From positions 2,108,001 through 2,172,000 of the forward strand of contig NZ_CP009454.1 of assembly GCF_000759475.1 (NCBI RefSeq): 64,000 nt of DNA, read 5' to 3'. This DNA comes from Pantoea rwandensis. GTDB lineage: Bacteria > Pseudomonadota > Gammaproteobacteria > Enterobacterales > Enterobacteriaceae. The position numbers were made by a program, and so were the translations under genes. Shown piece by piece: positions 26,662 to 34,171 of the stretch; the stretch's first letter is position 1; each line of letters begins with the position of its first letter. The notes below the pieces were generated by a model. The model worked only from the letters and a program-made list of their open reading frames with translations. It had not been told where the DNA came from and ran no database searches.

Positions 26662-27489
26662 ATGCACACACGCCTGGCCTCTGCCAAAAATAAATTTTTG
26701 TTAACCGCTGGCGCTTTGCTGCTGGCTAGCACTACCTTAGCACCGCTGTCACTGGCGCACGCCGCCGATAAAACCTCAGTGAAAGTCGGCATCATGAGCG
26801 GAGAAGATGAAGACGTTTGGCGCGAGGTGAGCAAACAAGCCGCTGCTAAAGGATTAACGGTGAAAACCGTGATTTTTAACGATTACAACCAGCCAAATGA
26901 GGCACTGCAAAACGGTGAAGTCGACGCCAATGCCTTCCAGCATCAGCCGTTCCTCAACAACCAAATCAAAGTGAATCATTATGATATCGTGCGCGTGGGC
27001 GATACCGCTGTATGGCCGATTGGCCTTTACTCGAAGAAAGTGAAGAAGGCGGCTGAGCTGAAAGACGGTGCCGTAATTGGCGTGCCAAACGATCCCTCCA
27101 ATGAAGCGCGTGGTTTAGTGCTGCTGGAACAGCAAGGCCTAATCAAGCTGAAACCGGGCGTCGGTATTGCCGCCACCACCGCGGATATCACCGCCAATCC
27201 ACATCACCTGCAAATCAAAGAACTCGACTCGGGCATTATTGGCCGTTCAGTACCGGATCTGGACGCAGCAGTGGTGAACACCGACTGGGCATTGAAAAGC
27301 GGCTTGACGGCTGACGACCGCATTGCGCAAGAACCGGTGAAGGACAATCCTTACAACAACTTTATCGCCGTAAAGAAAGAGAACGTGGGCGCGCCTTGGG
27401 TGAAAACCCTGGTGTCCTCGTATCAGAACGAGGCTGTTAAGACCGTGTTTGACAAGGTCTACAAGGGCACTGGCGAAACGGCCTGGTAA
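26662..27489 (+). CDS. MetQ/NlpA-type ABC transporter substrate-binding protein
   Basis: Binding protein of 275 residues in the NlpA/MetQ family. The core shows KVGIMSGEDEDVW, VIFNDYNQPNEALQNGEVDANAFQHQPFL, GVPNDPSNEARGLVLLE and the C-terminal NPYNNFIAV. Family members are usually lipoproteins; here the N-terminal signal ends in LSLAHA-AD with no cysteine, so it should be a soluble periplasmic protein. It heads an operon with ATPase and permease genes. Methionine is the classical ligand, but with monooxygenase and M20 genes next door a related sulfur compound is likely. Confidence 0.9.
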   Translation: MHTRLASAKNKFLLTAGALLLASTTLAPLSLAHAADKTSVKVGIMSGEDEDVWREVSKQAAAKGLTVKTVIFNDYNQPNEALQNGEVDANAFQHQPFLNNQIKVNHYDIVRVGDTAVWPIGLYSKKVKKAAELKDGAVIGVPNDPSNEARGLVLLEQQGLIKLKPGVGIAATTADITANPHHLQIKELDSGIIGRSVPDLDAAVVNTDWALKSGLTADDRIAQEPVKDNPYNNFIAVKKENVGAPWVKTLVSSYQNEAVKTVFDKVYKGTGETAW

Positions 27490-27498
27490 GGATTAAGC

Positions 27499-28626
27499 AT
27501 GACGATTTTCTCAGGAGCCGAAGCACCCTTTAGCACGTTGACGCGTGGCGTGGTAGAGAATGCACAAGACCGTGAACGCTTTGCTCGCGAAAGCGGCAGT
27601 GTGGTGCGCTTACAGGGTGTTTCACGTCGCTTTGGTGAAACCCAGGCGCTGCGCGATATTTCACTGACGGTGCAGAAGGGTGAAATTCTCGGCCTGATCG
27701 GCCGCAGTGGTGCGGGCAAATCGACGTTGATTCGCTGTTTGAATGGACTCGAACAACCTGACGAAGGCGTCATTGAAATCGAAGGCCGGAAAATTACCGG
27801 CCTGTCGGAAAAACAGCTGCAATCGGTGCGCAGCCGCGTCGGTATGGTGTTCCAGCACTTCAATCTGCTGTCGGCGAAAACCGTGGCGCAGAATGTGGCG
27901 CTGCCGCTGAAAATAGCCGGTCTGGATAAGGTGCAGCGTGCACAGCGCGTGACGGAGCTGCTGGAACTGGTCGGTCTGGCGGATAAGGCGCATCACTATC
28001 CGGCGGCGCTGTCGGGCGGACAGAAACAGCGTGTCGGCATTGCCCGCGCACTGGCGGCAAGCCCGGCGCTGCTGCTGTGTGATGAAGCGACCTCTGCGCT
28101 CGATCCTGAAACCACCCGTTCCATTCTTGCCTTGCTTAAATCGCTTAATCAAAAACTGGGCATCACTATTCTGCTGATCACTCACGAAATGGAAGTCATC
28201 AAGTCGGTGGCACACCGCGTGGCGGTGATTGATGCGGGTGAGATCATTGAGCAGGGCCCGGTGTGGCAGGTGTTCGCCCATCCCCAATCCGAACTGACAC
28301 GCACCTTGTTGCGGGGTTTGCTGCCGCAACTGCCAGATGCGCTGGCCGCACGGATTAGCGAGCAGAAGCAGGGGGAAGCCATCTACAGCGTGCACTTCGC
28401 TGGCGAAGACGCGCAGGGCGATTTGTTGACACGATTCGCGGCGGCGTTGCCCGGCAAGTTCCGCTTATTACAGGGCGGCATCGACCATATTCAGCACTAC
28501 GCCGTGGTGCGTTTCTTTATCGCGCTTCCGGTCGCCAACGTGGCCGATGAGCTACAGATTCTCAGCTGGCTGCGCGGGCAGCAGGCACAAGTGGAGTTAG
28601 TCGGTTATGTCGCCAGTGATGATTGA
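27499..28626 (+). CDS. MetN-type ABC transporter ATPase with NIL domain
   Basis: ATPase of 375 residues: Walker A GRSGAGKS at 68-75, signature ALSGGQKQRVGIARAL, Walker B LLLCDEATSALD and a C-terminal NIL/ferredoxin-like domain that binds methionine in the E. coli protein. It has an extra ~35 residues before the usual N-terminus (MTIFSGAEAPFS...). The ATG is nine bases after the metQ-like stop. It overlaps the permease gene by 20 bases. Confidence 0.9.
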   Translation: MTIFSGAEAPFSTLTRGVVENAQDRERFARESGSVVRLQGVSRRFGETQALRDISLTVQKGEILGLIGRSGAGKSTLIRCLNGLEQPDEGVIEIEGRKITGLSEKQLQSVRSRVGMVFQHFNLLSAKTVAQNVALPLKIAGLDKVQRAQRVTELLELVGLADKAHHYPAALSGGQKQRVGIARALAASPALLLCDEATSALDPETTRSILALLKSLNQKLGITILLITHEMEVIKSVAHRVAVIDAGEIIEQGPVWQVFAHPQSELTRTLLRGLLPQLPDALAARISEQKQGEAIYSVHFAGEDAQGDLLTRFAAALPGKFRLLQGGIDHIQHYAVVRFFIALPVANVADELQILSWLRGQQAQVELVGYVASDD

Positions 28627-29263
28627 TTTATTGCTCAACGCGTTGGGCGAAACGTTATTAATGACGCTGATTTCAGGGGTGTTTTCGCTGGTGGCCGGCT
28701 TACCGTTGGGGTTGATTCTGGTGATAACCAGTGCGGGCGGCATTGCGGAACATCGCGGCATTAACCGGGTGCTGGGGCTGGTGATCAACGGTTTTCGCTC
28801 ACTGCCGTTCATTATTTTGCTGGTGGCGCTGATACCGTTTACCCGTTTTCTGGTCGGCACGTCACTGGGGACCTGGGCGGCGATTGTTCCGCTGTCGATC
28901 ACCGCAACGCCCTATTTTGCTCGCGTGGCAGAGGTCTCGCTGCGTGATGTGGATCGCGGTCTGATTGATGCGGTACGTGCGATGGGTGCCAGCAAGCTAC
29001 GTATCGTCTGGGATGTCCTGATTCCTGAAGCGCTGCCTGGCATACTCTCGGGGTTTGTGGTGACGCTGGTGGCATTGATCGGCGCATCAGCGATGGCCGG
29101 GGCGATTGGCGCGGGCGGATTAGGGGATTTGGCGATTCGTTATGGTTATCAGCGCTTTGAAACTTCTGTGATGATTGCGGTGATCGCCGTGTTGATTGTG
29201 TTGGTGTGCGGCATTCAGTGGGTTGGCGATCGACTGGTGCAGTACATCGATAAGCGACACTAG
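28607..29263 (+). CDS. MetI-type ABC transporter permease
   Basis: Inner-membrane permease of 218 residues with about five hydrophobic segments. The EAA coupling loop is seen at DAVRAMGASKLRIVWDVLIPEALPG. The closing IGAGGLGDLAIRYGYQRF is typical of MetI. Start overlaps metN. A decayed copy of the same gene lies at 33490-34171, with the preceding end of metN also duplicated. Confidence 0.92.
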   Translation: MSPVMIDLLLNALGETLLMTLISGVFSLVAGLPLGLILVITSAGGIAEHRGINRVLGLVINGFRSLPFIILLVALIPFTRFLVGTSLGTWAAIVPLSITATPYFARVAEVSLRDVDRGLIDAVRAMGASKLRIVWDVLIPEALPGILSGFVVTLVALIGASAMAGAIGAGGLGDLAIRYGYQRFETSVMIAVIAVLIVLVCGIQWVGDRLVQYIDKRH

Positions 29264-29548
29264 TTTTCGCGCGATACATTGCCTGGCTACCGATGTTTAG
29301 GCGCTGCGAATCGTAGCTGATGTCCAGCACGCTAAGCATTTTCACGGTGCAGCCTTCAGGCCGCCCAATTCGGGCGTGCCAGGACACGCCGTTGCGAAAT
29401 AACTGTAACGGCGCAAATTATTACGTATTTTTGTCACAAATCAGTTGTGCCTTTTCCCGCAATCCTTATCACTATTTCTTGATAAACATCAGCAGGTAAC
29501 GCGCTTAGAGTGAGGGCATTCGATTGCCTTGATTCAGGAGACTTCGTT
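29264..29548. promoter_or_regulatory. Intergenic region before the M20 gene
   Basis: No gene seen. It holds a CGCCC-aatt-CGGGCG stem near 29366, a degenerate REP-like stretch TGTAACGGCGCAAATTATTACG near 29402, and TTATCACTATTTCTTGATAAAC (about 29466-29487), similar to the conserved promoter block upstream of the transporter genes. A separate promoter for the M20/monooxygenase pair is therefore likely. Confidence 0.45.
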
Positions 29549-30748
29549 ATGCCGCTGAACACCCTTCAGCTCACGCTGGAAACCCATATCGAACAGCACA
29601 ACGCCGCGTATATTGCAGTGGCGAAATCGATCTTTGCTAAGCCGGAAACCGGTAACAACGAATACTTTGCCAGTGAGCAGTTGACGCGATTGCTTACTGA
29701 GCAGGGCTTTAAAGTGACGCGCAACGTTGCGGGTCATGAGACCGCGTTCTACGCGGTGAAAGCCAGCAGTAAGCCGGGACCAACCGTTGCCTTCCTGGCA
29801 GAATACGATGCGCTGATCGGCATCGGCCATGCCTGCGGACACAACCTGATCGGCACCACCAGCGTCGCGGCAGCTATTACGCTGTCTCAGGTGCTGGAAC
29901 AAACCGGCGGTCGTGTCGTGGTGTTAGGGACGCCAGCGGAAGAGGGCGGGCTGGCGGGTCCCGGCGGACCCAAAGGCAATGTGAAGAAGCGTTTTGTCGA
30001 AGCCGGGCTACTCGATGACGTCGATGTGGCGCTGATGGTGCATCCCTCAGGTAAAACGCGCCTCACCGAATCGACGCTGGCGAACAATCATCTCTACTTC
30101 CACTTCTATGGCAAACCTTCGCACGCAGCCGGTGCGCCGCATGAAGGTATTAATGCGCTGGATGCGCTGGTGCTGCTGTACAACGGCATCAGTGTTTTGC
30201 GCCAGCAGTTGCCGGATGGCGTACGCGTGCACGGAATTATCACTAATGGCGGCCAGGCACCGAACGTCATTCCGGAATACGCTTCGGCGCACTACTACAT
30301 TCGTGCCGATAGCCGCGAGGTGGTGGAGTCCCTTGAACCTAAGCTAAGAGCGATCGCAGAAGGGGTGGCGCTGGCGACGGGAGCTCGCGTAGAGATAGAC
30401 CATCAAATTGGTCCGCGTGATTTCAAACTCAATCCCGCACTGGATGCCTTGTTGCTGCAGGAGTTTCGTGCGGCGGGTGAGCAGGTCGATCTCTCGCCGC
30501 AGCGCAATAAAGTCTCAACCGATGCCGGGGACATCAGCCATGCGGTGCCCACGGCGCACCCCTGGCTGAAAATCGGCCCGGATGATCTGATTTTTCATAC
30601 CGTGCCGTTCCGTGAAGCTGCCAACTCGGAACGCGGCTATCAGGCGTTGCTGATTGGCGCTCGCGTGCTGGCACGCACCGGGTTACGTCTGCTGATTGAT
30701 GCAGACGCACTTCAGGCCGTTCAGGCCGATTTCATCCGCCAGGCCTAA
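29549..30748 (+). CDS. M20 family metallo-amidohydrolase / N-deacylase
   Basis: Zinc-dependent hydrolase of 399 residues. Metal-site motifs: GHACGHN (His94, His98) and the PAEEGG pair Glu131/Glu132; the dimerisation (lid) domain follows from about residue 180. It is of the AbgB/aminoacylase-like subgroup that removes acyl groups from N-acyl amino acids. ATG 29549 is preceded by CAGGAGACTTCGTT; upstream in-frame sequence to 29510 lacks a site. It is followed 11 bases later by an NtaA-type monooxygenase. In B. subtilis, an M20 deacetylase and an LLM monooxygenase act in sequence on N-acetyl-S-substituted cysteines, which fits this pairing. Confidence 0.88.
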   Translation: MPLNTLQLTLETHIEQHNAAYIAVAKSIFAKPETGNNEYFASEQLTRLLTEQGFKVTRNVAGHETAFYAVKASSKPGPTVAFLAEYDALIGIGHACGHNLIGTTSVAAAITLSQVLEQTGGRVVVLGTPAEEGGLAGPGGPKGNVKKRFVEAGLLDDVDVALMVHPSGKTRLTESTLANNHLYFHFYGKPSHAAGAPHEGINALDALVLLYNGISVLRQQLPDGVRVHGIITNGGQAPNVIPEYASAHYYIRADSREVVESLEPKLRAIAEGVALATGARVEIDHQIGPRDFKLNPALDALLLQEFRAAGEQVDLSPQRNKVSTDAGDISHAVPTAHPWLKIGPDDLIFHTVPFREAANSERGYQALLIGARVLARTGLRLLIDADALQAVQADFIRQA

Positions 30749-30759
30749 AGGAGATTAGG

Positions 30760-32064
30760 GTGTCGCAAACGTATCGTCGCAAACTCAAAACATTAGTGGG
30801 TGCCAGCAGTGTGATCTCCGCGGGCAATGACAACCAACCTGGCGTGGGGATCACGCGTGCTATTGAACTGGCGAAAATCGCGGAGCGCGAGAAAATCACC
30901 GGCCTGTTCACCGCTGATTTGCTGCAGGCTGATCCGGCCGGTTTAGCGGGTACGACGGGCACGCAGGACCCGCTTATCGCATTAGCGGCGTTAAGTCAGG
31001 TGACGTCGCAGATTGGCCTGATCGCCACTGTCAGCACAAGTTGGCTACACCCTTATAATCTGGCACGTCAGGTCGCCACGTTAGACCATATCAGCGGCGG
31101 CAGAGCAGGCTGGAATGCGGTGACATCCTCGGTCGGTGAGGAGAATTTTGGTGAAGGTCAGCTGCCACCGCCACAGGAACGCTATGCACGCGCCACCGAG
31201 TTTATCGAAGTGATGAACGCGCTGTATGACGCCAATGAACGGGCGGCAGTACAGCGCACGGCAAGCGGTGGCATTCGCCTTGACCCTCGCAAACTGCATC
31301 CTATCCATTATCGTGGTGACTTTTTCCAGGTCGCCGGCCCACTGAATGTCCCGCCGCCCCCGCAGCGTCGCCCCGTCCAGTTTCAGGCCGGGCAATCTGA
31401 GGCTGGTGTCACGCTGGGTGCGCGCTACGCCGAGGTGATCTACACCTCGCAGCCCACCTTTGAAGCGGCACAGACGTTTGTGGCTGTTGTGCAGCAGCGT
31501 GCGCGACGTTTTGGCCGGGAGCATAACCCACCGCTGATCATGAACTCATTCCATTCCATCATTGGTGAGAGCGATGCGGACGTAGCACGCCGCTTACGCG
31601 ACAAACATGACCGCATTAATTATGAACAGGGCCGATTGCGTGTCGCGGATATGTTGGGCGGCGAGGTGAATCTGACAGAAGTGCCGCTTGATCAGCCCCT
31701 GCCAGCTGCTTTAATTCCACCGCTGGAGCAGGTGCATCGCCGGCAGGGACGAGCCGCCATTTTTCGCCAATATGCGCTGGAAGGGTTGACGCTACGTGAG
31801 CTGATTATTAAAGCAGAAGAGACGGGACACTGGTTTGTCGCGGGTACGCCAGAGCAACTCGCCGATGCTATTGAACAGCGTTATCAGGCGGGCGTACTTG
31901 ACGTGATTTCCCTGCACGGCCTGGGGAGCCCAGACCAGCAAGATTTGCTGTTAAACGGACTGCTTCCCGAACTGCGTCGCCGTAACCTGCTGGATAGCGA
32001 CTATCAAGGCAGCGATTTCCGCAGCAGCCTGGAGCTGGCACCTTTACCGCCTGCCGTGGATTAG
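30760..32064 (+). CDS. FMN-dependent monooxygenase, nitrilotriacetate monooxygenase A family (second)
   Basis: LLM flavin monooxygenase of 434 residues, paralogous to the one at 18154. Shared marks: ITGLFTADLLQ, LDHISGGRAGWNAVTSS and FQAGQSEAGVTLGARYAE. GTG start at 30760 after AAAGGAGATTAGG. It needs reduced flavin from a reductase that is not in the window. It ends the M20-monooxygenase unit, followed by a strong terminator. It is likely to break a C-S or C-N bond in the compound taken up by the adjacent MetQNI-type transporter. Confidence 0.88.
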   Translation: MSQTYRRKLKTLVGASSVISAGNDNQPGVGITRAIELAKIAEREKITGLFTADLLQADPAGLAGTTGTQDPLIALAALSQVTSQIGLIATVSTSWLHPYNLARQVATLDHISGGRAGWNAVTSSVGEENFGEGQLPPPQERYARATEFIEVMNALYDANERAAVQRTASGGIRLDPRKLHPIHYRGDFFQVAGPLNVPPPPQRRPVQFQAGQSEAGVTLGARYAEVIYTSQPTFEAAQTFVAVVQQRARRFGREHNPPLIMNSFHSIIGESDADVARRLRDKHDRINYEQGRLRVADMLGGEVNLTEVPLDQPLPAALIPPLEQVHRRQGRAAIFRQYALEGLTLRELIIKAEETGHWFVAGTPEQLADAIEQRYQAGVLDVISLHGLGSPDQQDLLLNGLLPELRRRNLLDSDYQGSDFRSSLELAPLPPAVD

Positions 32065-32086
32065 CGTTTTCGTTGATGAGGGCCAC

Positions 32087-32120
32087 GCCCGCTCAGGACA
32101 ACTGAGCGGGCATTTTTTTT
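32087..32120 (+). terminator. Strong intrinsic terminator
   Basis: Perfect 10-bp stem GCCCGCTCAG / CTGAGCGGGC with GACAA loop and eight T residues, 22 bases after the monooxygenase stop codon. Confidence 0.93.
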
Positions 32121-32195
32121 GGAATCTCTATCGACACGTCATTACAGATAAAGTGCCTGATTTGCCCTACTTCGCCACACTGATTATCGTCTTTA

Positions 32196-32219
32196 ACCTA
32201 TATAGCATTTGACCTATAT
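32196..32219 (+). promoter_or_regulatory. Direct repeats upstream of the higBA-type genes
   Basis: Two copies of ACCTATAT (32196-32203 and 32212-32219), 16 bp apart, just ahead of the toxin start. They fit an autoregulatory operator covering the promoter of a toxin-antitoxin pair. Confidence 0.4.
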
Positions 32220-32234
32220 CGACAGAAGCGTATC

Positions 32235-32588
32235 ATGTGGCAGATAGTAACAACGGACACTTTTGATGATTGGCTGGTGGCGCAAGATGACACTGCCCGA
32301 GCATGCGTCTTGTCTGCATTAATTGTATTGCAGCAAGCAGGCCCAGCGTTATGCAGGCCTTACGCTGACACCCTAAAAGGCTCTCGTTTTAGCAATATGA
32401 AAGAGCTTCGTATTCAAAGCATAGGTGTTCCTATCCGGGCTTTTTACGCATTTGATCCCTGGCGCAGCGGTGTAGTGCTTTGCACAGGTCATAAGAGTGG
32501 CAATGAAAAGCGTTTTTATGCCGGGCTGATCCCGCTCGCAGATAAAGAATTCATGCATCATCTTCAACGCGAAGAGAGAAAGGAGTAA
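32235..32588 (+). CDS. HigB-type / RelE-superfamily toxin
   Basis: 117-residue protein of the HigB2/phage Gp49-like toxin group: TTDTFDDWLVAQDD at the N-terminus, GPALCRPYADTLKGSRFSNMKELRIQ and the RAFYAFDP...LCTGHKSG core. These are ribosome-dependent mRNA interferases. The ATG has little of a ribosome site (AGAAGCGTATC). The antitoxin gene follows after four bases, in the toxin-first order of higBA. Confidence 0.87.
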   Translation: MWQIVTTDTFDDWLVAQDDTARACVLSALIVLQQAGPALCRPYADTLKGSRFSNMKELRIQSIGVPIRAFYAFDPWRSGVVLCTGHKSGNEKRFYAGLIPLADKEFMHHLQREERKE

Positions 32589-32592
32589 CGGT

Positions 32593-32895
32593 ATGGGCAG
32601 AACACTTGAACAAATTCTTGCAGCTGAGAGGCCGGAAGTGGTGGCTGAAGCTAACGCCATGGCTGAAGAAGTCTTACTGAATATCCACCTTGCTGAATTG
32701 CGTGAAAGAGTAAAAAAAACTCAAGTGGAGATCGCGCAACAATTAAATATTAAACAGCCTACGGTTGCAGGAATGGAGAAACCCGGCCGGGATTTAAAAC
32801 TCTCGACGCTTAAGCGTTATGTTGAAGCTGCAGGAGGAAAACTCCGCCTTAACATTGAGCTTCCCGATGGCTCGCATTACGAGTTTGTCGTTTAA
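32593..32895 (+). CDS. HigA-type antitoxin, XRE helix-turn-helix
   Basis: 100-residue antitoxin with an N-terminal helical segment and an HTH: LAELRERVKKTQVEIAQQLNIKQPTVAGME, followed by LKRYVEAAGGKLRLNIELPDG. It neutralises the upstream toxin and probably represses the operon. AAGGAGTAACGGT precedes the ATG. Confidence 0.9.
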   Translation: MGRTLEQILAAERPEVVAEANAMAEEVLLNIHLAELRERVKKTQVEIAQQLNIKQPTVAGMEKPGRDLKLSTLKRYVEAAGGKLRLNIELPDGSHYEFVV

Positions 32896-33056
32896 ACCCC
32901 ATTTGTGTCCCACCATCCGTGAAAAAACAGTGCGTTCACGCGCATGTAAACCGACTCACTTCTCCTGTCTTGCTTCTTTACTCACGAACAAATCACTAAA
33001 TCGACAACTGGCGTATAAAAAACTCAAAATGATCAAATCACCCTGAATCTTTCATT

Positions 33057-33075
33057 TTGGCTCCTCTGACTGGGA
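33057..33075 (-). other. att-like site 1 (tRNA-Asn 3' end sequence)
   Basis: Read on the minus strand this contains CCAGTCAGAGGAGCCAA, the 3' end of tRNA-Asn and the 17-bp core at which elements such as the Yersinia high-pathogenicity island integrate. The rest of the tRNA gene is absent. It forms an 18-bp perfect direct repeat with 33290-33307. Confidence 0.6.
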
Positions 33076-33250
33076 GCATTATTGCCGAAGTCTGGTCAGA
33101 AGGGATTTGTGCAAGCGGTGCTTGCACAATTACCCTGAAACCATCAGCTTCCCTGCTTAACAAACTCAACAGTCAGTTAAAACGGGGCGGGTATCTGCCA
33201 AAGCTAAGACTTCCTTCGTATCCGTTGCAATTAGCTTTTTTGCAAACAAA

Positions 33251-33280
33251 AAGCCCGCTCAGGTTTCCCTGAGCGGGCTT
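33251..33280 (-). terminator. Intrinsic terminator, minus strand
   Basis: Perfect 12-bp stem AAGCCCGCTCAG / CTGAGCGGGCTT, loop of six. On the minus strand it is followed by TTTGTTTGC. It directly follows att-like site 2 in that direction, as a terminator follows a tRNA gene. Confidence 0.75.
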
Positions 33281-33289
33281 CTCTAAATA

Positions 33290-33307
33290 TGGCTCCTCTG
33301 ACTGGGA
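33290..33307 (-). other. att-like site 2 (tRNA-Asn 3' end sequence)
   Basis: TGGCTCCTCTGACTGGGA, identical over 18 bp to site 1, 232 bp away. On the minus strand it is the last bases of a tRNA-Asn gene (…CCAGTCAGAGGAGCCA) followed by a short spacer and the terminator at 33251-33280, but the tRNA body is missing. Confidence 0.6.
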
Positions 33308-33445
33308 TCGCCTTAGCCAGTAACTGGCTAATAAATAAGCTAAACCTGAATAGTAGTTCTGTCAAGACCACCATAATGACCACCACTTGTTGTTGGTTAC
33401 ATAAATCTGGCATGGGGACTTCCACTGCATGGGATGATCATTCAT

Positions 33446-33509
33446 CAGATGGCTGCAACATTAGCAGGCACAAGTTAAGCTACTCGGCTATGTCACCGGT
33501 AATGATTGA
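33446..33509 (+). pseudogene. Remnant of the 3' end of a metN-type gene
   Basis: CAG-TGGCTGC...GCAGGCACAAGT and GGCTATGTC-CC-G-AATGATTGA align with the last ~65 bases of the intact ATPase gene (28570-28626). It ends, as in the intact copy, overlapping the start of the metI remnant. Nothing of the rest of metN is visible upstream. Confidence 0.65.
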
Positions 33510-34171
33510 TTCAATGCTTAATGCCATTGGCTATACTTTGCTGACGATGCTGGTTTCTGGCCTGGTTTGAAGGGGTTAACGGGTTCAACTGGTTTAATTG
33601 GTTGCCGGGTCGCCATTGGGTTTGATTATAGTGGTGACCAGCTCCGGTGGCATTGCCGAGCAACGGCTGATTGAACATGTGTTGAGGATCATTATCAACG
33701 GATTTCGATCCTACCATTTAATATTCTACTGGTGGCGCTGATTCCTTTTACGCGTTTTCTGGTTGGCACGTCGCTTGGAACCTGAGCAGCGATTGTTCCA
33801 CTGTTGATCACCGCGACGCTTTATTTTGCCCGCGTGGCGAACGTGTCATTGCGCGAGGAGGATCGTGGTTTGATTGATGCCGTACGTATCATGGTGGTCA
33901 GCTAATTGCGTATCGTCTGGGAAATGTTGGTACCGGAAGCGTTACCGGGCATTCTGGCAGGACTCGTTATGACATTAGTGGCGCTGGTCGGGGCATCCGC
34001 GATGGCCGGGGCAATTTGTGCCGGAGGCAGGGTGTTCTCGCGAGTCGTTATGGCTATCAGCGGTTTGAAACTAATGTGATGCTGGCGGTAATCACGGGGT
34101 TGATCATTCTGGTGTGCGGTATTCAATGGCTGGGCGATCGTCTGGTGCTAAAGTGGATAAAACGTCATTAG
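33490..34171 (+). pseudogene. Decayed metI-type permease gene
   Basis: Aligns from end to end with the intact permease at 28607-29263: start MSPVMID, AL..F.FLVGTSLG, RVANVSLREEDRGLIDAVR, RIVWEMLVPEALPGIL, GASAMAGAI and the closing IQWLGDRLV...KRH-stop. It is broken by an inserted stretch and TGA near 33568, a TGA near 33784, a TAA near 33903 and at least one frameshift near 34030. DNA identity is high but clearly below that of a recent duplication. Confidence 0.85.

Larger units (their letters stand above)
32896..33445. other. Gene-free scar region after the toxin-antitoxin pair
   Basis: 550 bp without a credible gene. It contains two copies of a tRNA-Asn-type 3' end, a 9-bp stem-loop TTGTGCAAG-cggtg-CTTGCACAA (33107-33129), and a terminator read on the minus strand. 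Its 71-codon open frame (33057-33272) starts inside the first att-like copy and resembles nothing known to me. The layout looks like the remains of an integrated element. Confidence 0.5.

Noticed and set aside
33057..33272. 71-codon plus-strand frame in the scar region
   Set aside because: It begins inside an att-like sequence, has no ribosome site and resembles no protein I know.
33057..33307. Complete tRNA-Asn gene
   Set aside because: Only the last 16-17 bases of the tRNA are present at each copy; no cloverleaf body in either direction.
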